Notes under the pieces: model-generated
Databases searched by the model: none
What the model saw: only the letters and a program-made list of their open reading frames with translations
What the model was told of the DNA's origin: nothing
In this document: in pieces, positions 44,637 to 56,216 of the stretch
Position numbering within the stretch: the first letter of the stretch is position 1
How the letters are laid out: each line of letters opens with the position of its first letter
NCBI GenBank assembly: GCA_900642245.1
Contig: CAAAJI010000017.1
Span: 288,912-352,911 of the forward strand
Direction of reading: 5' to 3'
Source of the DNA: Fragilaria radians
Taxonomy: Eukaryota; Bacillariophyta; Fragilariophyceae; Fragilariales; Fragilariaceae
DNA length: 64,000 bases
Position numbers and translations under genes: made by a program

Positions 44637-47150
44637 ATGTCGTACCGCCGTATCTTACGACATGTGTTGACGCTGTTGGGTCTCTACGTGTTCAGTTGTT
44701 CTTTCTTCTTGGCAAAGAAGACAATATCTCATATGTCGACTTGTCATGATGCGAAATCGCTTCTTCGAGAAACGCTCGAAATGGAGTACCATCCGGCCCT
44801 TACCCAGGAAGACCTTCAGAAAACTTGCTGGATGAACCGATACGTGGATAAGTTAGTTATTCTTGTTGTAGATGCCTTAAGATTTGATTTTGCGGAACAC
44901 AATCTCCCCCATTCCTTTGGTCGACGTATAAGGGAAACAACTCTCAATGGGAGAAGCCAGTTGCTCAAATTTGTCGCAGATCCTCCCACGGTGACCATGC
45001 AACGCCTCAAGGGATTGACGACTGGAAGCCTTCCAACATTTGCGGAAATATCAGGAAATCTTGGAGGTGCCTATATTGAAGAGGATTCATGGATCAATTT
45101 GATGGCAAATCACGGCTTTCAATTAGGATTCGTAGGAGATGACACTTGGGTCGATTTGTATCCTAGTCCCTGGAAGGAGGCTCATCCCTTTCCTAGTTTC
45201 AATACAAGAGATTTAGACACAGTTGACAACGGATGTTTAGAATATCTCCCACCACTCTTAGATGATTTGGAGAAAGGACAATTGGATGTTGTCATCGCTC
45301 ACTTTCTTGGCGTGGATCATGTCGGGCATACCTATGGACCACACACAGAGTTCATGTCTAAAAAATTACATCAAATGGATGAAATTCTTGATACAACTTT
45401 AATTCAGCTGGAATCGTCACCTTCCTGCATATTGACTCTCGTATTTGGGGATCATGGAATGACAGAAGGTGGAAATCATGGGGGTGGCACAGAAGATGAA
45501 ATTAACGCAGCGCTATTTGTGCATGCCTCTCAAGCATGCTCATCTAGTCATGAATCTTACGTTGAAAAAATAACGGATTTATCACAAATCGATATAGTAC
45601 CCACCATCGCCTTGGCGATGGGCATACCTATACCATATTCCAATCTTGGGGGTTTGGTTCCCTCCTTAATTCCTGGTTTATCCACTCAAAACGCCACTCT
45701 GGCATTAGCACTCAATGCTGGACAGGTATGGCGCTATCTATCGGAATACTCTGCAAATGCAAATCGTTTACCTCTACACGATGTCGAGATTACATTGAAG
45801 GATGCTATTCAAACTTATAAGGAAGCATTAGAATCTGACAACAACCTGGTTCTTTATTCTCTTGCATCTTCCAAGTTCAAAGCATTCCTCAACGAAGCCA
45901 CTGAACTTGGAAAGCGAGTTTGGACACGATTCAATGTAGTTGGCATGATTTTCGGTTCAATACTCCTTTTCGTTGTAATCTTCATCTACGTATTCGAAGG
46001 GACAAAGATAACTTGCATTTTTCGAATCTCCAGTATCAAATTGGAAGAAGTACTGACCTTTCTATTCATCTTTTTTTCATGTGGCCTTCTTTCATTTAGT
46101 AATTCTTACATTGAAAACGAACAGCACATTACTACTTTCGCCCTTTCTGTCATCTGCATTTCAATATCAGCTCGATTGTTCACCATACGCCAAACTAAGC
46201 TGTGGATCTCATGTTTACCGCTTCTTTTGGCTATCACAGCAAGGATTCATGAAATATCAATATCAGGGCATGGTATTGATCCATCTATCCCAATTCACTT
46301 GGCCCACAATCCTTTTATCTTCGCTACCTCTATCGCTGTTCTATCATACCTCCGTTTATACTTCGTGCAAACAAAGGGTGTTTTACAAACGGCTACAGAT
46401 CTTTTAACGATGGCCTTTCTTCTTCATTCATGGTGGGAAAAAAGAAATTCAGACACCCAACGGAATGGTTTTCTTTCCTGTCGGATAGCGTTACTATTGT
46501 GGATATTCGGTGCCTTGGCTACTTGCCAATCAAGCGCAAAGTATTCAAGAAAATCAAATCTTGCTATCAAACTCGCATTAGGAATAATGATGGTAACGGG
46601 ACCATCTGCTGCTGCGACAATGGTTCTCTTCTTTTTTCAAGCATGGACTCTGCATCAGCTATATAGTTTGAAGGTGCGTTCATATCTAGCTTCCTCAATT
46701 CATAGGCTCTTTTCCTTTGTATTCCTTAGCAGATTGTCATAGGTCCTTCCACCCTCTGTTTTAGGATTCTTATGGCGGCTAGTTATCCGACACACTTTTC
46801 TTGCAACAAGTCATGCCTTTTCATTCAATAGGCTTCAACTATCAGCAGCATTCATTGCTACTGATAGCTTTCATTTTGGAATCGGAGGAGCATTTCTTTT
46901 CTTAAATACGTTTGGATGGGAGATACTCGGTTTGATAATGGTTCCAGATACAGAGTTGTTTTCGTTTCTCCAGTTGATTGAAACTTCTATGTCATGTATC
47001 TCCGTTTCTATAATGAGAAGACATTTAATGGTGTGGGCAATATTTGCCCCTCGTTTCCTTTTCATGGCGATTCTACTTGTAATCCATTGCATGTTTCACA
47101 TTGCGAACGAAAGTCTTGGACTGGTCCATTGTTTAATCGTTCACATCTAG
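44637..47150 (+). CDS. PIGO: GPI ethanolamine phosphate transferase 3 (PIG-O), two exons
   Basis: Adds the bridging ethanolamine phosphate to the third mannose of the GPI anchor, in the ER lumen. Exons are 44637-46673 and 46743-47150; a 69-nt intron (GTGCGT..CATAG) joins LYSLK to VLPPSVLGFLWR in phase 0, giving 814 aa. Without splicing the frame would stop at 46742. One N-terminal TM helix is followed by the alkaline-phosphatase-like domain: VILVVDALRFDF, ADPPTVTMQRLKGLTTGSLP (with the nucleophile Thr), GDDTWVDL, AHFLGVDHVGHTYGP and GDHGMTEGGNHGG. About ten C-terminal TM helices follow, ending with the PIG-O-type LNTFGWEI and RRHLMVWAIFAPRF. It is shorter than animal PIG-O (~1090), mostly in the membrane part. 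Confidence 0.95.
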
Positions 47151-47579
47151 GTCTCTTAAAGCTCAAAAAGTTATGAACTGAAGTCGCAAAACTAACGAGG
47201 CATTGAATTTTCAAGGAAATGAATTTTTTTGCTCTTCGCAAATTTGAGACATAGCATCACGAGGTCCTTATCCGGAACGCTTCCAACAATGGAATATCAT
47301 CGTCATATCCAATTATCAAAATAAAGAGGAATAGACGTGTTGAGAAGTGTCAATATCATCTCGTAACTTAACTGAGAGCATTGAAGCTCTATAGTTAACC
47401 TCTTAAGATTGAACATTTCGATTACTTTAAGAAGCTAGGAGTTGAATGATCTAGTCCTATTCAGGTTATGCCTGAATCGAGCTAAATGGAAATACATAGG
47501 GTCATAAGATTAAATATTGATAATAGAGTGACATAGTCCTACCATTATTTTGAATCCCATATGAAATCAGCTTGAGAGT
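47151..47579. other. Convergent intergenic gap
   Basis: 429 bases between the stops of PIG-O and the TMCO4-like gene. Both 3' UTRs lie here. No gene or repeat is seen. Confidence 0.5.
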
Positions 47580-50507
47580 TTAACTCAGTGAATCTTCTTC
47601 GCTTGCAATTATAATTAAAGGTTCAGTGTTCAGAGATGCTCTGATGGGCTGTCCATGACCAATTCTTTTCAGAATTGCTCCAACTTCTATGCAATACTGA
47701 GAGTGCCCAGAAATGAGGTCCGAAACATCATAGTTCTCCATTCCTGGAACATCTATAGCACTAGTACCACAAACGCGCTTTATTCCTCCAGTGATTTTCT
47801 TGTAACGAAACATTAGCAACAAAATTAAATCCTTCTTTGAGTAGCAGTTAACAAGGCGACCAGCTACCAATTGCCTTGCGAGATACCAAGAACGCAGACT
47901 CAGATGATTTGGGAGCCCCATTACAATAACATCCTCAAGAATACTTGCTGGTTCTCTCATATTCTCAAATCCATGTTGTTGCGAAGAGGCCTGTTTATTG
48001 CCGTATGTCGAGTTAGGATTTTTTTCCAAACGTTCTTGATATTCTTCCCATTTTTCTTGATAACGTGCGAGCTCCTTCAAACAAGAATAAATAACACGAG
48101 CCCCCATGGAGTATCCAATCAAAGTGACCGGTCGCCTTCCAGCCTGGCTGAATAGAAGACTCCTTGCCAATTCTTTTCCTGCTTCGTCAGATCTTTCAAT
48201 GGCTAATGTCCAAGATCCGTCAATCAAGTTAGCAAGTCTGTATAAGGCTGTTGGAATGGCTACGGCTGTCAAAAGTGTTGCGAAAACGGTCGCTTTTAAT
48301 ATCTGTTGCGTAGCATTTGCTACGGCATCGACAGCCATATCTTCAACACTGTTGCACAACTCAGCTAAAAGATTGCTTTCATATCTTACTGTATATAGTT
48401 CTCCACCATAATTACGTTGATAATCCCAAACAGTTTTGATGTGATCTGGTAATGAATCATCGTTGCCACTCTTCTCTTTTTCTTTGTTCTCGACTTTATC
48501 CTGAGACGAATAGCTAGTTCTGTGTATGCAGAGCCGCTGATTCAAATTCAGTAAAAGAGTTTTGTCAAAGCCATTAGTTGATGAAGTATTGATTTCATTG
48601 AAACTGGATTCAGCACTAGCGCTTTGCTCCATAGGACTTATGTAGCCCAATTCTATAAAAAGGTTTAGAATTACCTCTCTTTGATCCACTGTTAGATTTG
48701 CACAGTCACGTGGACCTTCTTCCAGAGGGAAAAGGTGACTTGGATCTCGTCCATATTTCTCCTGAATAATTGCCCAAAGCTTTGCTTCATGGCCTTGCCA
48801 CCTATTGAGAATTTCTTCACATCTTGACAAATTTTCAGGTTTATAGACAGCATAGAATCGTTCAAGAAGCTCTAATCGATCACGGATTGGTGGATTTGTT
48901 GGCTGAACACCCCATGGACGTTGAAAATCACACGGATCTCGAACCCATCCAGAGATACAAATTGTTGTGAATAGCTCAGCTTCGACTTTACTATCTGATT
49001 TTCCAGACTCTTTCTGAAACTCAAATTCTGTCAATCCAAGCTGCCTTCGGTGCATTTTGTATGCGTATAACCCAGCGCCACCTACTCCAAAAATTGTAGT
49101 TACAGCGGCTGTACTAGTTAAAGCCACAATAGCAGCACCTGCCGCAGCTGTAGAACCAGCCAAAGCTGCTATTCCAGCAGCAATTCCTGGAGCTGCCAAA
49201 CCACCCGTTACTGCAAATATAGTTCCTGCAAGAAGACTAGCTGAACCGATTTTCAAACCTCTTATGAGCTGTTCCCTTGTAATTCCAGAATCATTAGTTC
49301 CCTTTTTCAAAGATTTTGTCTTTCTAGTAGAACCACCAGAGAGTGCAAGAATCTTTGAAGCTATCCCATGCTCAAGTGCTTCAAATTTTCGTGCGGCAAA
49401 TTCAAGTTCCGTCATATTTTGACAATCAGAGCGCTCATGATACTCGCCATCTCGCAAAATTATCAATACAGTTAGTTTTTTGTATGCACGTCGAACACGA
49501 GCGTCGTAACCTTCTTCCCCACGCAAAAGATGCTCCAAGAGCAACATTGACATACATCGATATCCAGATCCAGGAGTCAAAGACTCCAGGAAAGGCCATA
49601 TAAAGTCGTCCTTGTCGATTCCTAATATGTTGAATTGTTTTTGATCATGTTCAGACTTTTTCAGTGGCTTCAACAGACGAGCAAGAATCGGAAGGAAGGC
49701 CTGTGATTGAGATGGATCCAATCGTAAAAACTTCGCAGCGTTCAGAAGAACGGCACTCAAGACTTGGTACCGTCTTTTACGATGACGTATTAGGGCACGT
49801 TGTAGCATTTGAGCATCTCTTGCTGTTTGAAAAAGCTTGTTAGATTGTGTTAGCGACATGGCAGAGGAAGTTCGCCGTGGATGTGCTCGATTACTATTCT
49901 CTCCAGGTATCAACAGCCCCTTCGAAGGCCTTGTAGACCTCTCAGATCGAGTCCCTTCGTCGCAATCCTGAACAATGGTGATGTCGTCTTTATCATCCAA
50001 GAATATAGACTCATCGTCGTCAGATGTTGAAATATCTATGTGTTCAGCTTTTGGAATAGGCGCTCTACCGTCAATTAAATCCTTAGACATTGTGTTTCCT
50101 GATGTATAAAATCCTTCTTCTTCACGGACATATACCTCAAGATAGGCTGCTGAATGATCGTTTTCGGTTCCCTCCCCTTCAGAATAGTCATATTCAAAAC
50201 TTGAGGCCAAAACCGCAGCCAGACATCCAATGAAACGTTTACGATCCTCTTCTGTAGGAAGTGCTGGAGTCGTTTCTTTCTGCAATGACAGAAGTGTTGC
50301 GTTATCCCCTGAACGACGACGAGCCGTGCCATCATCTGACTCTATCGAAATACCATCGTCATCGTCATTGATTCGACAAGTAGAAGCCTCCAGGACAGAT
50401 TTCGCAGCAGACTGCACCAATGATGCAGTATAGGAAGAAGAATCGACATCGCTGTATTGCGATCCAGTCCGCTCAATCAATTCGGGAGATGATGGAAAAT
50501 CGGACAT
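47580..50507 (-). CDS. TMCO4-like (DUF726) alpha/beta-hydrolase membrane protein
   Basis: 975 aa, single exon. The N-terminal ~220 residues are acidic, Ser-rich and probably disordered. Residues ~225-480 carry the DUF726 N-part with a Gly/Ala-rich membrane hairpin (about 416-482: LIRGLKIGSASLLAGTIFAV and the following AAPGIAAGIAALAGSTAAAG). The hydrolase domain contains ICISGWV and, at the nucleophile elbow, GYSMGARVIYSCL with Ser800. The end has VIVMGLPNHL and NCYSKKDLILLLMFRYK, which fits the Asp of the triad. Relatives include human TMCO4 and yeast Mil1/YFL034W, linked to membrane trafficking and lipid hydrolysis; the substrate is not established. Large insertions (about 640-690 and 845-880) are not typical of the family. 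Confidence 0.9.
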   Translation of the reverse strand: MSDFPSSPELIERTGSQYSDVDSSSYTASLVQSAAKSVLEASTCRINDDDDGISIESDDGTARRRSGDNATLLSLQKETTPALPTEEDRKRFIGCLAAVLASSFEYDYSEGEGTENDHSAAYLEVYVREEEGFYTSGNTMSKDLIDGRAPIPKAEHIDISTSDDDESIFLDDKDDITIVQDCDEGTRSERSTRPSKGLLIPGENSNRAHPRRTSSAMSLTQSNKLFQTARDAQMLQRALIRHRKRRYQVLSAVLLNAAKFLRLDPSQSQAFLPILARLLKPLKKSEHDQKQFNILGIDKDDFIWPFLESLTPGSGYRCMSMLLLEHLLRGEEGYDARVRRAYKKLTVLIILRDGEYHERSDCQNMTELEFAARKFEALEHGIASKILALSGGSTRKTKSLKKGTNDSGITREQLIRGLKIGSASLLAGTIFAVTGGLAAPGIAAGIAALAGSTAAAGAAIVALTSTAAVTTIFGVGGAGLYAYKMHRRQLGLTEFEFQKESGKSDSKVEAELFTTICISGWVRDPCDFQRPWGVQPTNPPIRDRLELLERFYAVYKPENLSRCEEILNRWQGHEAKLWAIIQEKYGRDPSHLFPLEEGPRDCANLTVDQREVILNLFIELGYISPMEQSASAESSFNEINTSSTNGFDKTLLLNLNQRLCIHRTSYSSQDKVENKEKEKSGNDDSLPDHIKTVWDYQRNYGGELYTVRYESNLLAELCNSVEDMAVDAVANATQQILKATVFATLLTAVAIPTALYRLANLIDGSWTLAIERSDEAGKELARSLLFSQAGRRPVTLIGYSMGARVIYSCLKELARYQEKWEEYQERLEKNPNSTYGNKQASSQQHGFENMREPASILEDVIVMGLPNHLSLRSWYLARQLVAGRLVNCYSKKDLILLLMFRYKKITGGIKRVCGTSAIDVPGMENYDVSDLISGHSQYCIEVGAILKRIGHGQPIRASLNTEPLIIIASEEDSLS

Positions 50508-53430
50508 GGTTTATTTGCTAACACGTTACAGAAAAATAATCGAGAAACGGATTTCTTTATTTTTTTCGAGAGAGTCATTAATTACAATATCGTAAGTGCT
50601 AGTACTAGTAATTCCTTCCAGGATACGAAGGGACATACAACAACCTGAGTGGTTACCGAAAAAAAGGATAATGATGGTGAGGAGAAACATATTAGAAATA
50701 TCATCCTAGTTCAAAAGATTATACTTCATCATAAAGATATTGGCTACAGGTTTGAGGAAACAAGTTACTAAGCATGTAATTGAAAATTCATGTTTACTAC
50801 TAACTTGTTTCCTCCTATCGGTATTATCCGGGTTTATCTTCGATTTTGGAAAATACACATAAAGGCAGTCTCGAAGAAACTTTTGATCCAGGTTTTTGTA
50901 AATCTTGAGAAATAAATCTAGTAAATATCATAAAAATCATCGTATCCATGTATTGTTAATACGTTATGTTGCTTTGCGGAGGTGAATATCTATCCCCTCT
51001 GATCAAATCATACCATATATTCAATAAGCCTTGTCCATGTTTCATGAAGGGTTTCATCTGCTTTGTTATGGAGATAAATCTGAATTTTTCGAGAAGAAGT
51101 GCTCCTCTTACTTTTTACAATCAGGATAGACTTTTAATAAAGGAGTATTTGGAGAATCGTTATATAAACCAAAAATCAAGATGGGAATCATTTTTCTGAT
51201 TCTCAAGTTTTTCAATCCACATATGAAGAATAGCCATTCATAATTGAGGACTCCGGACTTGAGGGATTGCATGCGTGATTGTATGGGTCCATTGATTGTT
51301 AGACTAAGGGAAAACACATGATTCATACATGTGGAAACTCGTTATTTATTTTACTGAAAGCCATTCAGGATAATTTACTTGTAACTTCGAGAATTAGTTT
51401 GCCTGGTACTCTAATAGGTAGAATTTACACAACATCTTACGATGTGATCTTGCATCTCCAAATTCGGGAATCGTTGAACCCTTCATTGTATTAGAATCTG
51501 GTTTCCTCCCTAGCACCATGTAGATGAGAAACATCGATTTCTAGTCATTACTATTTACCCACTGGAGATGCGATGGCCCAAAGTATTGTTTACTGCTTCA
51601 AGCTTAGGAAGAGAATTTTAACTCAATACCTTAGATTAGAGTGACAACAACCATTCCTTGCTTCTTTCGATTTATCTAAGAATCTCATTTTAATTCAAAC
51701 TAGGACATTCATCCAAACGATTATTCAAATGAGAGTTTTAATCGATGAGACTATAATTGATTAAACATCTGAACGGATTTCAATTCTGATATACGTATAA
51801 ACAATGCAAGCACTCTTGTAATTTCACTTTTTGCAACAACCCTCCTTTTGAGGCATGCATTGACGCCTGTATATTTAAACTATGATTTCCAAGGTTGCTA
51901 GACTACTTTAGCTTTCGTCATCCATGGTATTTGAAAAGCCAAAAAAGCAGTAACCGCCTGATTGTCTGAGTTGGAATGTATAACTCTTGACAAAGGCAAA
52001 ATAAACAAGATTTTTGACGTTACTAATTATCAAGGAATAAACTCCAGAAGACCCTGAAGGAATAAATGAAGTGAGTGTTCAAAAAAGATTAATAAAGGCC
52101 GAGATGAGCGCAACTCTCATTTTGACGCAAGATGATTTTTTTCTTTTGAAGAATCAAGAAAAATAATAAAACTCGCAAAAGACGCAATCTTTCACTGTGA
52201 AAGAGCCTGCATAATCAGTGCTTAATTATGAAGCATCTATATTCCTTTTTTATATATATTCCACCAGTTCCCGAATGAAAACCATCTTTACATATGGTAC
52301 CGTCATTCTTTTAAGCTGGTTTGACCAACTAGAGTGATAGACAACAAAGAAAAGAGGAACGCTCAATTTTCGATATTCTCTATGAATTTAGTGCAGAGAC
52401 AATGCTAGTATTTTCATAAGCGCCTTCATTGTGTGTACTCTGTTTTTGCTACTAAACGCTCAGCTCAATCTCTGAGTTTCAGTTCCTTCAACACGTCTAC
52501 AAGCCAATAGAAGAGACAGACATTTAAATAATGTTGACTTTTCTTATGATATCGCATGCAAGATTCGGTCGGTTACTTGAGGATTCTAGCCTTAATTCTT
52601 CATCCTCTAAGAGAGATCTTGTATACAAAGATTGAAGGGTGCTAAGTTGAGACTTTTTCAACTCGTGCAGAAATAATTCCTTAAACAACATTGAGCACTC
52701 CAATTAGAAGTAAGCACCAAGTTATGCCAATGATCAATGGTGAAATTTAGTATTTCAGTTATGTGACGCTAGCATATCTGGATAAGCTAGAGTAATTTGT
52801 TCCTACCGTTACGAAAACTAGGATCCGGACTTGATTGACTTTCAAGAATAAAATAGACAAATTACATTGTTAAACAAAAATAATATAAACCGCAATAAAA
52901 ATGGGAAGGATAAGTTACAGGTTTGTGACAAGACCGCTGCAATAACTCAGTGAGCTAAGCTAATCTCGAATTGTCCCTGATTTATGCTGTATACAGTGTA
53001 GTATCAAGGCACCACTGCGTTTAAAGAAATGATTGATATCTTTCTGGAACTGTAGGGATACTTCAAAATATTCTTTGTCTCGATGAACACATGGTCACAG
53101 ATTAGATTAAATATAATGCTGGTAATAGAGATTTCCTTCATACTAAACGTTATTCAAACGTCATGAAGATGTTGGACATGCTAGTAATGTCATAATGCAA
53201 TAGAAGAGAAGAGCTCCTTGAAATGAAAGGAAATAAAGCTATTCTTCTTCATAGCTTTGTAATGGAGAATACTTGGCGTGAACAAGTCCAAAAGAATATC
53301 ATTCACTAACATGCAATTCTTTCAGTGCTTCAAATCCTTCGGAGAATCGACGATTTGCTTTTTGTCATAGGTGCTTCAAAGATTATGAGTGTCAACCACA
53401 TTCCCAAATCCTTTGTAGCTCATTCATAAT
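50508..53430. other. Long gene-free region
   Basis: 2.9 kb upstream of the TMCO4-like gene. Apart from that gene's promoter there is no supportable gene. Short opposing frames at 50966-51199 and 51108-51326 overlap and look like chance. It is probably eroded transposon DNA leading into the integrase relic, but I cannot identify further parts. Confidence 0.45.
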
Positions 53431-53434
53431 TCGA

Positions 53435-53600
53435 TCACAATTTCCGAAATTAAAGGAGATGCAAATCAAAGGGGAAATCTTGATGAGAACAAAAGAGAGT
53501 CATGCTTGAATTTACAGCTCCAGGATTTCAAAATTCAAGAGTAGAGCGAAAAGGTGTTTCCCTTTTTTGATTGGATTACGCCAAGGATCAAGGTAACAGA
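53435..53600 (+). mobile_element. Ty1/copia integrase relic
   Basis: From 53505 the plus strand reads LEFTAPGFQNSRVERKGVSL, an unmistakable decayed copy of the copia integrase stretch FEYTAPGTPQQNG.VERK. Just upstream, EMQIKGEI at about 53456-53480 fits the preceding (R)MDNAGEN motif in another frame. Everything around it is broken by stops. The flanks (53100-53430 and 53600-54000) are probably the rest of the same pol gene but are too eroded to place. It is non-functional. Confidence 0.82.
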
Positions 53601-54273
53601 GATTTGTTGGACTGGAAGAAATTACAGGAGGGCAAAATCAAATTATTGATTGATCTCAAAGCTTTAACCAATCCTGCAATCTTTGATAAGATAGAAATTG
53701 TGACAAAAAAAGAAAATTACGAAAGGAGATTTAGAGGGCAGTAAAAATAGTCAAACTGAAAGGGATAAGTTGGGGCAATAAAAAATGCTCTGAAGAGAAT
53801 TACCACTCCAAAATTCAAAAGAATAAAGACAAAAAGGGAAGTTATGTTTCCTCGAAAATATTTGTAATGGATGGAATGATTGGACAAACATGATAAAACA
53901 ATCGTCTCTGATAGTGATGGCATTACGTGTGGAATGAAAAAGAAAGAACGCAGAAATTATATCTAAATTAGAGATTAGAAAACGTCATAAGAGATGCATA
54001 TTATGAAGCTGTTTGAAACTTATGATCAGGGATGGGTTTTAGAAGATAATTTTATGTAAATGCAAGTTTTTTGTTTCTTTCGTAGTTTATATAATTAATG
54101 TAATATGCAAAACTTCTGATGATTTGAATTCCTCAACAAAAATACGTGGATGATCCTAAAGCTCGTTTTGTCCCAACAGATGACCAAGCAATCTATGTCC
54201 AATGCGTTCACGACCTCCAATGAAACAGTTATTCACGTAGTACTTATCTTATTAAAAGAAATTTTAAGGAAGT
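53601..54273. other. Gene-free region, probably eroded pol
   Basis: Continues from the integrase relic; no intact frame. A 68-codon minus-strand frame at 53717-53923 has no similarity. It holds the 3' flank of the amidophosphoribosyltransferase gene. Confidence 0.4.
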
Positions 54274-56216
54274 TTATTGTTTGTTAGAAAGTGATTCACA
54301 CGAAACGGTTTTGTGGATGCCATTACGTCTGTCATTTTGCACTGACTCACAACCATTGTTGCTGGCTTGAGGAGGGGATTCATTTTTGGATTCACCGTCA
54401 ATACCAGTTTCCGATTTTCCATGCTTTGCTTCATCATTTCTGAGTGAATGAAGTCGCTCAAAGTATTCACTGTCAATTGTCTCCCCTGTGACGTAAACTC
54501 CCGAGAAACAGCTTGTATCAAAAGATGTCAAGGGTTGTCCTGGATCTGAACACTCGCGTATTGCGTCTTCCAAATCATTGAGATCTTGAAATCTGGAAAA
54601 GTGGAATGTGAAGTTGAGATAAATGAGGCAAAAGTCCATATGTATGATTTTTCTTAGACAAGGTTGACACGTACACAATCCAGTCGCATCCGATCTTCTC
54701 AGCGATCTCCTCTTCGTTGCGCTCATATGCCACTAGCTCTTTCCTTGTAGGAATGTCAATGCCATATATATTAGGAAATCGAATGGGAGGAGCAGCGCTA
54801 CTAAGGTAAACCTTGCGTGCACCTGCTTCGCGTGCCATTTGAACAATTTCATGAGCCGTAGTCCCCCTTACAACACTATCATCAACTAACAGCACATTGC
54901 GACCGGCAAACTCAGATTTAATGGTATTGAGCTTAAGCCGAACAGACTTTTTCCGACTTTCCTGTCCCGGCATGATGAAAGTTCGTGCAATGTATCGGTT
55001 TTTTATGAATCCCTCCCGGAAAGTTACATTGAGCCCATAAGCCAACTGAAGAGCAGAAGTACGAGACGTGTCAGGAATGGGAATGACAACATCAATGTCG
55101 TGATTGGGATAAAGCCGGAGAATTTTCGACGCTAGTTTGTCGCCCATTTTGAGGCGAGATTCGTAGACGCTTACTCCGTCCAAAATTGAGTCAGGCCGTG
55201 CGAAGTACACATATTCAAAGATGCATGGACTCCTTTCGGAAGGAGGTGCACATATACGTGATACACACTTAAGTGTATGCATGTCGACGAAAAAAGCCTC
55301 GCCCGGTTGAATATCCCGAGTTAAACGGAAGCCCAAAGTATCCAGCGCGACAGATTCACTCGCCATACAATAATCACGATTCCCATCCTTTGCAGGCCTC
55401 TCTCCGACCACAAGTGGTCTGATGCCGTTCGGGTCGCGGAATCCAACCAAGCCCACCCCGTTGACAAGATACATACCGGCATATCCTCCCTTACAGGTCG
55501 ACATAAGGTATCCAATCGCAGAAAAGATTGCTTCTCGCATATTCAGATTGGACTGGCTGGCTTTGACTAAAGCTTCGGCGAATATATTGAGCAAAAGCTC
55601 TGAATCTGAATCCGTATTAACGTGTCGCTTTAATAATCACAAGCAGAAGTGAGATGCTGCCGTGGGCGATTCAAAATAATCTAATGATTAATAGACATAA
55701 ATATATACAACTGCTGCACAACTTGATGGCTTTCTGGGAAAAGCACTTACCAATTGACTTTTAACAACTTTCGCCAGTTCCACAGTATTGGTTAAATTTC
55801 CATTATGTACGACACAAATACCGTATGGGTAATTAGAATAAAGAGGCTGAGCTTCAGCGCAGCTACTAGATCCTGCAGTGGGGTATCGACAATGTCCAAG
55901 GCCGAGGTTGCCTCGTAGCTCTAGCATATGATCTTGGTGAAAGACATCCTTGACTAAACCATTGTCCTTTCGTAAATGCAGTCGTTGGCGGTCAGCTGTT
56001 ACAATGCCAGCAGCATCTTGACCACGATGCTGAAGGACTGTTAATCCATCAAAGAGCATTTGATTCACCTGAATTTGCAAGAGATAAAGAGATTCAAGTG
56101 AGGAGAGAATTGTGTTGGAGGGTTGGTAAGTCACACGGTTATTCCTGAAGAAAAATACCAACGAAACATACATATTCGTTTTCATTAGAGAGCAAGATAC
56201 CGATTATGCCACACAT
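54274..56216 (-). CDS. PPAT/purF: Amidophosphoribosyltransferase (first step of purine synthesis), four exons
   Basis: Makes 5-phosphoribosylamine from PRPP and glutamine, in cytosol or plastid. Exons are 56172-56216, 55751-56068, 54675-55627 and 54274-54592, with introns of 103, 123 and 82 nt. Exon 1 is only 45 nt and supplies [15 protein letters not shown]; Cys2 is the glutaminase nucleophile. Phase 0 then joins [21 protein letters not shown]. Exon 2 has [12 protein letters not shown] and VVHNGNLTN. Exon 3 starts [16 protein letters not shown] and holds [18 protein letters not shown], the PRPP loop [13 protein letters not shown] and IGCDWIV. Splicing at GTACGT makes the [12 protein letters not shown] junction. 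The protein is 544 aa with no propeptide and no visible targeting peptide. The last ~60 residues are Ser/Asn-rich and not conserved. Confidence 0.96.
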
